A stretch of DNA of 64,000 nucleotides from Parvibaculum indicum (lineage in GTDB: Bacteria > Pseudomonadota > Alphaproteobacteria > Parvibaculales > Parvibaculaceae). The first letter of the stretch is position 1. Each line of letters starts with the position of its first letter. The notes under the pieces are model-generated. The model had not been told where the DNA came from, ran no database searches, and saw only the letters and a program-made list of their open reading frames with translations. The translations under genes and the position numbers were made by a program. Shown in pieces: positions 16,179-26,848 of the stretch. The stretch is taken from assembly GCF_011762095.1 (NCBI RefSeq), contig NZ_JAASQO010000003.1, positions 1 through 64,000 on the forward strand, written 5' to 3'.

Positions 16179-17312
16179 ATGACTCTGCATAGCCGAGTAT
16201 GTGATATTCTGGGAATTAAATACCCGATCTTGCTGGCCGGTATGGGCGGCGCTAGCGTTCCACGGCTTGCGGCGGCGGTATCGAATGCGGGTGGCCTCGG
16301 TGTGCTTGGCGCGGCTGCTTGTTCTCCCGATCAGCTGCGCGAATGGATTCGGGAAACGCGATCGTTGACGGACAAACCATTTGGGGTAGACACGCTGCTG
16401 CCAGCCTCAGTGCGCAGGGAAGCCTACAAAGGCAAGGCGGGTCCGTCTCCGATGGATTTGCTGCCTGAGTACCAAAAATTCGCGCAAGATTTTCTGAAGA
16501 AGGAAAACATTCCGCCGCTGAAATCCAGGGCGCGGGAATCCGAGGAAGCTCACCGGTCGTCAAAATCGAACGCGCCGCTGTTTTCCAAGGAATTCTTCGA
16601 AGCGCAAATGGAAGTCGTTGTTGAGGAGCGGGTTCCTGTCTATGCGGCGGGTCTCGGCAATCCGGGGCCATGGCTTGATCGGCTTCACGCCAACGGCACC
16701 AAGGTGATGGCGGTCGTCGGCGCGGTAAAGCATGCCCTGCAGGTGGCCAATTCCGGCATCGACCTGATCGTTGCGCAAGGCCATGACGGGGGTGGGCACA
16801 ATTCACCCGTTGGAACGATGGCGCTCATTCCGCAGGTTGTCGATGCGATCGCGGGCCGCATTCCCGTGCTTGGTGCGGGCGGCATTTCCGATGGGCGCGG
16901 CATCGCGGCTGCAATGATGCTCGGCGCCGAAGGTGCCTGGATCGGTACGGCGTTTCTCGCCACCGACGAGGCGGGCATCGAGGACTTCCAGAAGGAAGCG
17001 ATTGTCGAGTCGGGCGACGGTGACACACTTGTTTCTCGAACCGTCACCGGAAAGCCGGCCCGGATCATTCGCAACAAGTGGTCCGAGGCTTTTGTCGAGG
17101 CGGGTCTGGAGCCGTTGCCCATGCCCTTCCAGCCCATGGTTGCGATGCCGGTGCTGGCGGCGGCGGCGGCGGTAAAGCGGAAAGACATCGCTCCCGGTTT
17201 CGCAGGGCAGGGCATGGGTCTCATTCACAAGGTAAAGCCGGCTGCGGAAGTCATGGCCGATCTCGTGAAAAGCGCCGAAAGCTCGTTGAGCAGCGCAAAC
17301 GCCTATCTGTAA
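16179..17312 (+). CDS. Nitronate monooxygenase-like flavoprotein
   Basis: This 377-residue TIM-barrel FMN protein of the nitronate monooxygenase (2-nitropropane dioxygenase) family has PILLAGMGGASVPRLAAAVS at the start, the phosphate loops GHDGGGHNS and VLGAGGISDGRG, and IGTAFLATDEA. The His of GGGH is the usual catalytic base. In catabolic islands of this kind family members often act as enoyl reductases or dehydrogenases of unknown substrate, so the name gives the family, not the reaction. ATG 16179 follows GGGAGG. Confidence 0.8.
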   Translation: MTLHSRVCDILGIKYPILLAGMGGASVPRLAAAVSNAGGLGVLGAAACSPDQLREWIRETRSLTDKPFGVDTLLPASVRREAYKGKAGPSPMDLLPEYQKFAQDFLKKENIPPLKSRARESEEAHRSSKSNAPLFSKEFFEAQMEVVVEERVPVYAAGLGNPGPWLDRLHANGTKVMAVVGAVKHALQVANSGIDLIVAQGHDGGGHNSPVGTMALIPQVVDAIAGRIPVLGAGGISDGRGIAAAMMLGAEGAWIGTAFLATDEAGIEDFQKEAIVESGDGDTLVSRTVTGKPARIIRNKWSEAFVEAGLEPLPMPFQPMVAMPVLAAAAAVKRKDIAPGFAGQGMGLIHKVKPAAEVMADLVKSAESSLSSANAYL

Positions 17313-17363
17313 GCCTCGGCTGCGCGCCCTGGGATCATTCATTGAAGGTTCGGAGAAAACGAA

Positions 17364-17810
17364 ATGACAATTGTTGCAAAACTGCCGGAGTTCAACCAGG
17401 AGATCGCGGAGGGTTTCATAAACGCCAGCAATTCAATGAAAGGGTTGCCCGAATTTCTGGGGGTCCGCATCACGCATATCGAGCCGGGCAAGCTCACTGC
17501 CGAGATGGAAGTTTCCGACCGGCTGTTGACGCCGATCGGAAACATGCATGGTGGGGTGCTGGCTGCGATGTGCGACCATGTTCTCGGCTGCGTTTGCTAT
17601 CCGCATATGCGGAAAGGACAGTGGGCGGCCACGACGGAATTCAAGCTCAATCTGCTGGCGCCGGTATCGTCGGGCAAGGTGGTAGCAGTGGCCGAATTGA
17701 TCGCGATGACAAAATCGACTGCGGTGGTTCGTATAGATGTGACGAACGAGGGCCGCGCCTGTTGTGCGGCTCAGGGCACCGTTCTCATTCGCGATCCAAA
17801 GCCCGCTTAG
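17364..17810 (+). CDS. PaaI-type hotdog thioesterase
   Basis: This 148-residue single-hotdog protein has the family's helix motif GNMHGGVLAAMCDHVLG and the strand TTEFKLNLLAPV. Such enzymes hydrolyse acyl-CoA and release CoA, often to clear dead-end intermediates. It lies 51 bases after the flavoprotein gene on the same strand and is likely cotranscribed. Confidence 0.82.
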   Translation: MTIVAKLPEFNQEIAEGFINASNSMKGLPEFLGVRITHIEPGKLTAEMEVSDRLLTPIGNMHGGVLAAMCDHVLGCVCYPHMRKGQWAATTEFKLNLLAPVSSGKVVAVAELIAMTKSTAVVRIDVTNEGRACCAAQGTVLIRDPKPA

Positions 17811-17919
17811 GCAACGCAGCTCCCCTCCCGGCGCTGCGAGGAAGATGCTCGGCGACCGAATATGATTTCGATGAGGTAAATTCCGGAACGACACTCACCG
17901 CTTCGTGGTGGGGATATGA

Positions 17920-19569
<1,650 letters not shown>

Positions 19570-19595
19570 TGGAGCTGCGGTAGCCTCGCTGCCGG

Positions 19596-19613
19596 TTTTT
19601 TTGGGGGGGGGGG
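19596..19613. repeat. Homopolymer tract T7-G11
   Basis: Seven T followed by eleven G lie 27 bases after the monooxygenase stop and about 120 before CYP153 copy 2. Such a tract can slip in replication; whether it affects expression is not shown. Confidence 0.5.
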
Positions 19614-19656
19614 CGCGCCTGAGGGACAAAAGCGTTTGACGCTGAATCGTCCATGA

Positions 19657-19672
19657 TTTATTATAATGAATT
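19657..19672. promoter_or_regulatory. AT-rich operator-like site C, before CYP153 copy 2
   Basis: TTTATTATAATGAATT is the exact reverse complement of site E at 37594, 16 of 16 bases. It ends about 64 bases before ATG 19737, around the expected promoter. Confidence 0.6.
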
Positions 19673-19736
19673 ATACAAAAGATTGCATACGCTATGATGG
19701 GGATGCTGCATAGCTGTCGAGTGGGAGGACGGAGAG

Positions 19737-20990
19737 ATGACGACCGACACATTGGCTAGAGATCCGGCTTCGACGGTCCCGCTTTCTCAGATGGATGTCA
19801 GCGACCCGAAGCTCTTTCAAAGCGACACGATCGGGAGCTACTTCGCTCGGCTGCGGCGGGAAGACCCCGTCCATTATTGTCCCGAGAGCGCCTACGGGCC
19901 CTACTGGTCGGTAACGAAATTCAACGACATCATGCAGGTCGAGGTGAACCACCAGACGTTCTCCTCGGAAGCTAAACTTGGTGGCATCGCCCTGCAGGAC
20001 ATGCAGGGCGGCGAAGCGTCGCTTGAACTAGAGATGTTCATTGCGATGGATCCGCCCAAGCACGACGCTCAGCGCAAGGCAGTCAGTCCGGTGGTCGCCC
20101 CGTCCAATCTTGCTCTGCTGGAGCCCATCATCCGCGAGCGTGCAGGGTTTATTCTCGATTCGCTACCCATCGGCGAGGAGATCGACTGGGTTGATCGGGT
20201 TTCCATCGAGCTTACGACGATGACGCTGGCGACACTGTTCGACTTCCCCTGGGAGGAGCGGCGCAAGCTCACGCGCTGGTCGGATGTTACGACAGCAACG
20301 CCGGAGACGGGCGTGGTTTCTTCGTTTGAGCAGCGCCGCGAGGAGCTCCTCGAATGTGCGCAATACTTCAAGGACCTTTGGGACAAGCGGGCCAACGAGC
20401 CGCCGAAGCCCGATCTGATCTCGATGATGGTGCATTCGCCGGCGACGCGGGACATGCCGTATCTCGAATTTCTGGGCAACCTGCTTCTTCTGATCGTCGG
20501 CGGTAACGACACCACGCGCAATTCCATCAGCGGCGGGGTGCTCGCCCTTAATCAGAACCCGGCCGAATACCGCAAGCTCATGGCCGATCCGGGCCTCATC
20601 CCGAAAATGATCCCGGAGATCATCCGCTGGCAGACGCCGCTGACGCATATGCGTCGGACGGCGCTCATGGACGCCGAAATCGGTGGCAGAAAGATCAGAA
20701 AGGGCGACAAGGTCGTCATGTGGTACCTCTCGGGAAACCGGGACGACGAGGTGATCGACCGTCCGAACGAGTTCATCATCGACCGCCCGAATTCCCGTCA
20801 CCATCTTTCCTTCGGTTTCGGCGTCCATCGCTGTATGGGGAACCGCGTGGCGGAGTTGCAGTTGCGCATCATCTGGGAAGAAATCCTGAAGCGTTTTAGC
20901 AAGGTGGAGGTCGTCGGCGCGCCGGAGAGAACGCTGTCCAACTTCATTCGCGGGTTCACCTATTTGCCGGTGAAACTGCACCCGCATTAG
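19737..20990 (+). CDS. CYP153: Cytochrome P450, CYP153 family (copy 2)
   Basis: This 417-residue soluble P450 is of the alkane- or cycloalkane-hydroxylating CYP153 family. It shows VHYCPESAYGPYWSVTKF, DPPKHDAQRKAVSPVVAPSN, the I-helix GGNDTTRNS, EIIRWQTPLTHMRRTA and the heme loop FGFGVHRCMGNRVAE with Cys366 as ligand. ATG 19737 follows GGGAGGACGGAGAG. A ferredoxin gene follows by 80 bases, the usual partner layout. No ferredoxin reductase gene is seen in the window. It is clearly related to copy 1 but is not a recent duplicate. Confidence 0.94.
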   Translation: MTTDTLARDPASTVPLSQMDVSDPKLFQSDTIGSYFARLRREDPVHYCPESAYGPYWSVTKFNDIMQVEVNHQTFSSEAKLGGIALQDMQGGEASLELEMFIAMDPPKHDAQRKAVSPVVAPSNLALLEPIIRERAGFILDSLPIGEEIDWVDRVSIELTTMTLATLFDFPWEERRKLTRWSDVTTATPETGVVSSFEQRREELLECAQYFKDLWDKRANEPPKPDLISMMVHSPATRDMPYLEFLGNLLLLIVGGNDTTRNSISGGVLALNQNPAEYRKLMADPGLIPKMIPEIIRWQTPLTHMRRTALMDAEIGGRKIRKGDKVVMWYLSGNRDDEVIDRPNEFIIDRPNSRHHLSFGFGVHRCMGNRVAELQLRIIWEEILKRFSKVEVVGAPERTLSNFIRGFTYLPVKLHPH

Positions 20991-21070
20991 TTCGCGACGG
21001 AGCGGCGCCCCCCGTTCCATCGCGAAAACGCTCCAGGCGCCGTTTCATCCTGCATGATTGATGAGAAAAA

Positions 21071-21397
21071 ATGCCTACAATCATTTTCATCGAGCCGGAC
21101 GGCGCCGAATATCCCATCGCGGTCAAGAGCGGCACAACCGCGAGGGATGCCGCGGTCAACAACGGTGTGCCGGGCATCGATGGCGATTGCGGGGGCGAGT
21201 GCGCCTGCGCGACCTGCCATGTGCATGTCGATGCCGCGTGGATGGCCCGGACCGGCATGGCCGAGCCCGGCGGCATGGAAGCCAACTTGCTACAATTTGC
21301 CGAAGGTTCGACGGAAAACAGCCGCCTTGCTTGTCAGATCACGATGACCGACGATCTCGACGGTCTCATGTTGAGAATACCTGACGGTCAGCACTAG
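21071..21397 (+). CDS. Adrenodoxin-type [2Fe-2S] ferredoxin
   Basis: This 108-residue electron carrier has cluster ligands Cys40, Cys46, Cys49 and Cys88 in the C-x5-C-x2-C...C pattern (CGGECACATC). The C-terminal helix region is of the type that docks class I P450s. It directly follows CYP153 copy 2 and most likely feeds electrons to it, and perhaps to copy 1. The reductase must be encoded elsewhere. Confidence 0.92.
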   Translation: MPTIIFIEPDGAEYPIAVKSGTTARDAAVNNGVPGIDGDCGGECACATCHVHVDAAWMARTGMAEPGGMEANLLQFAEGSTENSRLACQITMTDDLDGLMLRIPDGQH

Positions 21398-21891
21398 TCG
21401 CAGTCGGCGCGCGGGTTTCGAGGTTCCTCCCCCCGATCCTCCCCTTGAAAGACGGGCGTCGACTGCCCCTTGGGTCGAGATGGATCCCCCCGACCCAAAC
21501 CTCGTCTTCGTGCTGATCCTGAAAGTCGGCGGCGTTGGAATACCGAATCAACCGAAATCATTTGCCTTCGACGGTGCCGCTCTTCCCGGGTGTCAGCATA
21601 ACAGCGCTGTCGTCATCTTTTCCGGCCCGCGAAGTTCGTTTATTTCGTGAGGGTTCGATCTTGCGGGCCATGCGTTCGATCTTGAGCGAGGAGAGGCGCT
21701 CGCCATCGCTGCACTGTCCCGGCAATTTCCGGACCGGCTCATCGGGCAGGCATCCCTGTGATCGGAGAGATGCATCGGAGCATCCGGCTTTCCACGCCGC
21801 CAGATCGCCGTTACCAAGGGATCGACGATAAAGCCGGGTCGTCGCCGAATTCATGGACCAGACCGGAACGAGGCTTCCAGAAGCGGACGCG
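21398..21891. other. 494-base stretch without a confident gene
   Basis: No gene with start, ribosome site and family match is seen. An 8-bp hairpin TTGGGTCG/CGACCCAA lies at about 21470-21498. On the plus strand a broken frame around 21600-21760 reads protein-like (GFDLAGHAFDLERGEALAIA, LSRQFPDRLIGQ) with a TGA inside it, which suggests a decayed gene of unknown family. The stretch ends at the convergent luciferase-like gene. Confidence 0.35.
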
Positions 21892-22980
21892 TCAAGCCAC
21901 CTTGCGTTTGCTGCTCTTTCTCAGGGCCGGTATGACGTGTCTGGCAAACGAACGCATGCTTTCGGCTGCTTCCTCGTAGCTCATGCCACCGAAAAGGAAG
22001 CAGGGATTGATGTCGAATTCGCCCAGAAGCGATTTGCGATATTCGAACTTCTCGACGATTTCCTTGGGCGTCCCCCAGGCCGTGACATCGAGGTAGGTCT
22101 TGGCCATTCCATCCTTGCCGAGCGCGCGAATGGCGTCGACGGCCTGGGCATAGGACTCGTAGCCCTTGGCGTTCTTAAAATGCTCGCCGGCCAGTTCATA
22201 GTGATCGAGTACCGAAAGCAGATAGTTGGTCACATATTTCTGTCCCAACTCCTTCGCGCGAGCAGGATCGGTGTCGCAATAGGTGAAGTCGCATATCATG
22301 ATCGGCGGCGCGTCTTCGCCATGCTGCGCCTTGTACGCAGCCTTGTATTCCTTGACGGCCTCGGCCTGAGCTTCCCACGGCTTTTGAGCGAAGATCACCA
22401 TCCGCGCGCCAGCCTTCGCGCACTGAAGAACGGATTCCGGCGACATGGCGACCTGATAGATGCGCCCCTTGAAGGAGCCGCGCGGATTGGGACGGATTTC
22501 TATCCGCTTCTGCGGATAGAAGGGGCCGCTTCCTTCGATGAAGCCGGTCTCGAGAGCGTCTATAATCATCGGGCTTGCTTCATCGAAGCGTTGGCGGGCT
22601 TCGTCCATGTTCACGCCCATGCCGTCATATTCCTTGCGCGCCAGACCGCGCCCCATCCCGAAGAGCGTTCGGCCTTGGCAAAGGTGATCCAGCAGGACGA
22701 CCTTTTCCGCGATCCGAACGGGCACATTCCAGGGAAGGATGACAGCGCCGGTGCCCAACTTGATGCGTTTGGTGCGCGCCGCCATGTAACTCAGGAACTG
22801 GGTGTTGTCGGGACAAAACGAATAGTCCTCGAAATGATGCTCGACGGGCCACAATGCGTCAAAGCCGAGTTCTTCCGCCAAAAGCCCGAGACGGATCTCC
22901 TCGTCATAGACCTGGCCGTCGGTTACGCCAGAGTTGGCTCTGTCGAAATTCTGAAAAACCATCTGAATGCCGAACTGCAT
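21892..22980 (-). CDS. Luciferase-like flavin monooxygenase
   Basis: This 362-residue member of the bacterial luciferase-like (LLM) family begins MQFGIQMVFQNFDRAN. It has LAEELGFDALWPVEHHF and IAEKVVLLDHLCQGRTLFGMGRG, the family's FMNH2-binding barrel strands. Members add oxygen to aldehydes, ketones, sulfur or nitrogen compounds, or act with F420; none can be chosen here. The flavin supply gene is not adjacent. It lies 39 bases after the crotonase gene on the same strand, so both probably come from the promoter at 23.83 kb. Confidence 0.85.
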   Translation of the reverse strand: MQFGIQMVFQNFDRANSGVTDGQVYDEEIRLGLLAEELGFDALWPVEHHFEDYSFCPDNTQFLSYMAARTKRIKLGTGAVILPWNVPVRIAEKVVLLDHLCQGRTLFGMGRGLARKEYDGMGVNMDEARQRFDEASPMIIDALETGFIEGSGPFYPQKRIEIRPNPRGSFKGRIYQVAMSPESVLQCAKAGARMVIFAQKPWEAQAEAVKEYKAAYKAQHGEDAPPIMICDFTYCDTDPARAKELGQKYVTNYLLSVLDHYELAGEHFKNAKGYESYAQAVDAIRALGKDGMAKTYLDVTAWGTPKEIVEKFEYRKSLLGEFDINPCFLFGGMSYEEAAESMRSFARHVIPALRKSSKRKVA

Positions 22981-23019
22981 CGGAACGTCTCCCCGTGGTA
23001 ATGATTTCGGTTTCTTGCT

Positions 23020-23832
23020 TCAACGGCCCTTATAGTTTGGCTTGCGCTTCTCCATGAATGCCTTGGGCCCCTCGCGGGCATCCTCGGTCTTGAACACGGG
23101 GGCTGCGAAGCGCGACTCCATACCCATCGCCTCGCTCTCGGGGCGTCCCAGACATTCGCGGGCGGATTTGCGAATCGCCTGAACGGCGATCGGCCCATTC
23201 GCGGCGATCTTCTCCGCGAGTTCGAATGCTGCGTCGAGCACCTGCTTCTGGGGGACGACACGATTCAGGAATCCCAGATCGTAGGCCTCCTGCGCGCTGA
23301 TCAGGTCGCCGGTGAGCAGCAGTTCCATCGCCCTTGCATAGGGTATCTGGCGCGGAAGACGCACCGTTGAGCCGCCGCCCGGAAAAATCGCCCATTTGAC
23401 CTCCTGCACGCCGAGCTTTGCCGTATCCGCGGCGATACGCATGTCGGTTCCTTGTGCCAGCTCCATCCCGCCTGCGACGGCAAAGCCGTTGATCGCGGCG
23501 ATGACCGGCTTTGTCACATCGAATGTGCGCAACAAGCCGTTGGCCAGGATATTCGGATCATCCAGAATTTTCTGGTCCCATTCGTTTTGCGGCTTGCGTG
23601 CGCCATTTATGAGCGGGATGAGCTGCCCGAGATCCGCGCCCGAACAAAACGCCTTGTCTCCGGCGCCGGTGACGATGGCGACGCGGATATTCGCGTCGTC
23701 GCGCACCTCCTCCCAATGGCCGGCAAGCCTGACCAACATTTCCGGACTGAACGAGTTACGCGCTTCCGGGCGGTTGAGCGTGATCAGCGCAATATGGCCC
23801 TTTTTTTCGAGCAGGGCCGGTTCCATCGTCAT
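23020..23832 (-). CDS. Enoyl-CoA hydratase/isomerase family protein
   Basis: This 270-residue crotonase-fold enzyme has AFCSGADLGQL in the first oxyanion loop and INGFAVAGGMELAQGTDMRI in the second. The Met-Glu in GGMELA supplies one usual catalytic acid. It likely hydrates a 2-enoyl-CoA. The start at 23832 (ATGACGATGGAA) follows GGGGAGA. It is divergent from the amidohydrolase operon with a palindromic site between them. Confidence 0.86.
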   Translation of the reverse strand: MTMEPALLEKKGHIALITLNRPEARNSFSPEMLVRLAGHWEEVRDDANIRVAIVTGAGDKAFCSGADLGQLIPLINGARKPQNEWDQKILDDPNILANGLLRTFDVTKPVIAAINGFAVAGGMELAQGTDMRIAADTAKLGVQEVKWAIFPGGGSTVRLPRQIPYARAMELLLTGDLISAQEAYDLGFLNRVVPQKQVLDAAFELAEKIAANGPIAVQAIRKSARECLGRPESEAMGMESRFAAPVFKTEDAREGPKAFMEKRKPNYKGR

Positions 23833-23917
23833 ATTCGCGTCTCCCCTGAATAACAGATATGTGTTTTTGATTGCATGAATATAATTTATCTGGACTCGGG
23901 TTGTGCCGCCAGCGAAG

Positions 23918-23934
23918 ATTTATGATCAGAAATT
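23918..23934. promoter_or_regulatory. Palindromic operator-like site D, crotonase/amidohydrolase divergent region
   Basis: ATTTATGATCAGAAATT differs from the perfect palindrome at 16126 by one base in the shared 16. It stands 86 bases from the crotonase start and 56 from the amidohydrolase start. A second weaker AT-rich element (ATGAATATAATTTAT) is at 23875-23889. Confidence 0.55.
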
Positions 23935-23989
23935 GTCAAATTAAAAGAGTCGCGACCTTGAAACCAAATGCGATGCTGGGAGAGCGCCA

Positions 23990-25093
23990 ATGATCAAGAA
24001 GCCCATATCCGCGGATTCGCACATCACCGAACCTCCGCATTGCTATGTTGATTACATTGATCCCAAATTCCGCGATCGCGCGCCGCGCATCCAGCGGATC
24101 GACAAGATTGGCGACGCTTTCATCGTCGATGGTATGGGGTCTCCGGTTCCGATGGGGCTGGTGGCCGCCGCCGGCAAGGATCCGGCGGAGATCACGACGG
24201 AGGGTGTCGCTTTCGAAGACCTGTGGAAGAGCGGCTGGGACGCCAAGTTCCGCGTTGCGGACCAGGAGAAGGATGGCATTGCGGCCGAGTTCATCTATCC
24301 GACGGTCGGAATGGTGATCTGCAACCATCCCGACTTCGACTACAAGAAGGCCTGCTTCGACGCTTATAATCGCTGGTTGCAGGAATACTGCGGGGAGGCA
24401 CCCGACCGTCTTTACGGTCTTGCGCAGGTTTCCATGCGATCACCGGAAGATGGCGTTGCGGAAATCAGGCATGCGAAGGAGATGGGCTTCAAGGGTGTGA
24501 TGATGCCCGGAAACCCCGCCGTCGAGGATTATGATTCAACTGTATACGACAAGGTCTGGGCGACCGCTGTCGAGTGCGACATGCCACTCTCGTTCCACAT
24601 CCTGACCGGCAAATCGGACAGTCTTTCGGGGCAGGTCCGGGGTCCGCGTATCAACGGCTTCCTGTCGATCATTCGTGGCTGCCAGGACGTGATGGGCACC
24701 TTCATATTCGGCGGTGTCTTCGATCGCTTCCCCGACCTAAAGGTTGTCTGCGTCGAGGCCGATGCGGGCTGGGTTCCGCACTACATGTATCGCATGGACC
24801 ATGCCTACAAGCGTCATCGCTACTGGATGAAGGCGCCGCCGCTCAAGCGGATGCCGAGCGACTATTTCAACGACAACATCTATGTGACGTTCCAGGACGA
24901 CTGGGTTGCCTTCAGGATGAAGGATATGTGCAATGTTCGCCGCCTGATGTGGGCGAACGATTTCCCGCATTCGGATTCGACCTGGCCCTGGTCGCAGGCA
25001 ATGCTGGAAGAGCACACGAAAAATCTGAGCGAGCAGGAACGCAACTGGATATGCCACGACAACGTCGCTGAACTCTACAAGCTCGCCGTTTGA
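23990..25093 (+). CDS. Amidohydrolase, COG2159 (ACMSD-like)
   Basis: This 367-residue metal-dependent TIM-barrel protein has the first metal motif in ADSHITEP (Asp9, His11). MGFKGVMMPGNPAVEDYDS and FPDLKVVCVEADAGWVPHYM occur later, with MWANDFPHSDSTWPWS carrying the late Asp. Family members decarboxylate or hydrolyse ring acids (ACMSD, gamma-resorcylate decarboxylase). Many environmental members like this one, common in terpenoid and steroid clusters, have no proven reaction. It heads a three-gene run with an N-acyl-D-amino-acid-deacylase-like protein and an esterase. Confidence 0.85.
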   Translation: MIKKPISADSHITEPPHCYVDYIDPKFRDRAPRIQRIDKIGDAFIVDGMGSPVPMGLVAAAGKDPAEITTEGVAFEDLWKSGWDAKFRVADQEKDGIAAEFIYPTVGMVICNHPDFDYKKACFDAYNRWLQEYCGEAPDRLYGLAQVSMRSPEDGVAEIRHAKEMGFKGVMMPGNPAVEDYDSTVYDKVWATAVECDMPLSFHILTGKSDSLSGQVRGPRINGFLSIIRGCQDVMGTFIFGGVFDRFPDLKVVCVEADAGWVPHYMYRMDHAYKRHRYWMKAPPLKRMPSDYFNDNIYVTFQDDWVAFRMKDMCNVRRLMWANDFPHSDSTWPWSQAMLEEHTKNLSEQERNWICHDNVAELYKLAV

Positions 25094-25151
25094 CGATCCG
25101 TATACTGATGTCAAGGCGCGGGTTTTTTCGATTCACGGGGAGGACGTTTTC

Positions 25152-26834
25152 ATGGACTACGATCTGAAGATCGTGGGTGGATTCATTGTCGACGGCACCG
25201 GCTCTCCGGGCTATGCCGGAGACATCGGTATTCGCGATGGCAAAGTTGTGGCTATGGGGCAGGCCCCCGCCGGGGCGAGGACGACTATCGACGCCCGGGG
25301 GCAGGTCGTTGCCCCCGGCGTCGTCGATATACATACGCATTACGATGCCCAGCTTCTGTGGGACAGGAATCTGTCGATCTCGCCGTGGCACGGTGTGACG
25401 ACGGTCGTGGTAGGCAATTGCGGGTTCGGCATTGCGCCGACGCGCAAGGAGCATCGCGGTCTTATTTTGCGGACGCTCGAAAATGTCGAGGGCATGAGCG
25501 TCAAGGCGCTGGAGGCCGGTCTCGGCGACGAATGGGGGTTCGAGACGTTTCCCGAATATCTCGACGTCGTGGAAAAGAAGGGTACGTTGATTAACGTAGC
25601 CGTTCTTCTGGGGCATACGCCGCTTCGTCTCTATGCCCTCGGGCCTGAATCCACTGAACGGGCGGCGCGGCCGGAGGAGGTCAGGCATATGAAAAGTCTG
25701 ATGCGCGAGGGCCTCGAAGCGGGCGCACTCGGTTATGCGACATCGAAATCGCCGACGCATGTGGGCTACGAGGGCAGGCCGGTTCCAAGCCGACTGGCGG
25801 CGTTCAGCGAGATACGGGAGATTGCGTCGGCGCTGGGCGAGGCGGGCGAAGGCGTGATACAGGCGACTGTCGGCAAGGAACTGTCATTTGATGAATTCGC
25901 GGAATTGAACCGCGTTTCCGGTCGCCATGTCAGTTGGACGGCGTTGCTGGGCGGTGGCGGGGTGCTGAATGTCGGCTCCGCAGCCGAGCAGTTGGCGCGC
26001 TCAAACGAACTTCAGTCGGCTGGTTACGCGGTGTTTCCGCAGGTCACCTGCAGGCCGCTCAATTTTGAATTTCGATTCGATCAGCCGTTTCTGTTCCAGA
26101 GCATGCCGGTCTTCGCGCCGGTGAACAAATCGGACCACGCGGAAAAACTGAAGCTTTACGCCGACAACTCTTTCCGGGCGGGATTCCGGGATGCGATGCG
26201 TGGTCCGATCCTCAATGCATGGGACAAGGCGGTCATCGCTTATTGTCCGGATCGGCCGGAATTCGCGGAACGGCTGGTGCGTGACGTCGCAGCGGAACTC
26301 GGATGCAACTCGATCGATCTTGCGTTGGATCTCTCGATTCAAAGCGATCTGCAGACACGGTTCCGCCTGCCTGTCGCAAACGCCGACGAAGACGAAGTGG
26401 CAACGTTGCTGCGTGATTCCTGCACGGTGCTTGGCCTCTCGGACGCAGGCGCGCATGCGAGCCAACTCTGCGATGCATGTTTTTCCACGCATCTTCTCGG
26501 AAGATGGGTCCGTGAAAAGCGCGTTTTGACGCTGGAGGAGGCGGTCCGGATGCTGACATCGCGGCCCGCCGAGGTGTTCGGCATCAAGGATCGCGGTCGC
26601 CTCGCTGTGGGAATGCCCGCCGATGTCCTGATCTTCGACGCCGAAACGGTTGGCGCAAGTTCCCTTCGCAGGGTCTATGACCTGCCTGCTGGCGAAGACC
26701 GGCTGATTTCCGATGCCTCGGGCATTTCGGCCGTCGTCGTCAACGGGACATTGATCCGGCGCAATGGCGTCGATGTGTTGGGCGCCGAAGGTCGTTTGCC
26801 GGGCCGTCTGCTGCGCCATGGCGCAGCAGCCTGA
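25152..26834 (+). CDS. Amidohydrolase, D-aminoacylase-like (COG3653)
   Basis: This 560-residue amidohydrolase has VVAPGVVDIHTHYDAQLLWD near residues 54-73, giving the HxH metal pair. SISPWHGVTTVVVGNCGFG and the late DAGAHASQLCDAC carry further metal ligands. The family hydrolyses N-acyl-D-amino acids and related amides. In catabolic islands it may open another cyclic or amide bond, and its role here is open. ATG 25152 follows GGGGAGGAC. It lies 58 bases after the COG2159 gene and 14 before the esterase. Confidence 0.85.
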   Translation: MDYDLKIVGGFIVDGTGSPGYAGDIGIRDGKVVAMGQAPAGARTTIDARGQVVAPGVVDIHTHYDAQLLWDRNLSISPWHGVTTVVVGNCGFGIAPTRKEHRGLILRTLENVEGMSVKALEAGLGDEWGFETFPEYLDVVEKKGTLINVAVLLGHTPLRLYALGPESTERAARPEEVRHMKSLMREGLEAGALGYATSKSPTHVGYEGRPVPSRLAAFSEIREIASALGEAGEGVIQATVGKELSFDEFAELNRVSGRHVSWTALLGGGGVLNVGSAAEQLARSNELQSAGYAVFPQVTCRPLNFEFRFDQPFLFQSMPVFAPVNKSDHAEKLKLYADNSFRAGFRDAMRGPILNAWDKAVIAYCPDRPEFAERLVRDVAAELGCNSIDLALDLSIQSDLQTRFRLPVANADEDEVATLLRDSCTVLGLSDAGAHASQLCDACFSTHLLGRWVREKRVLTLEEAVRMLTSRPAEVFGIKDRGRLAVGMPADVLIFDAETVGASSLRRVYDLPAGEDRLISDASGISAVVVNGTLIRRNGVDVLGAEGRLPGRLLRHGAAA

Positions 26835-26848
26835 GGAGGGCGTGAAGA

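Noticed and set aside
16179-17312. Calling this gene a true nitronate monooxygenase
   Set aside because: The family contains many enzymes of other function and there is no nitroalkane context; only the family was kept.
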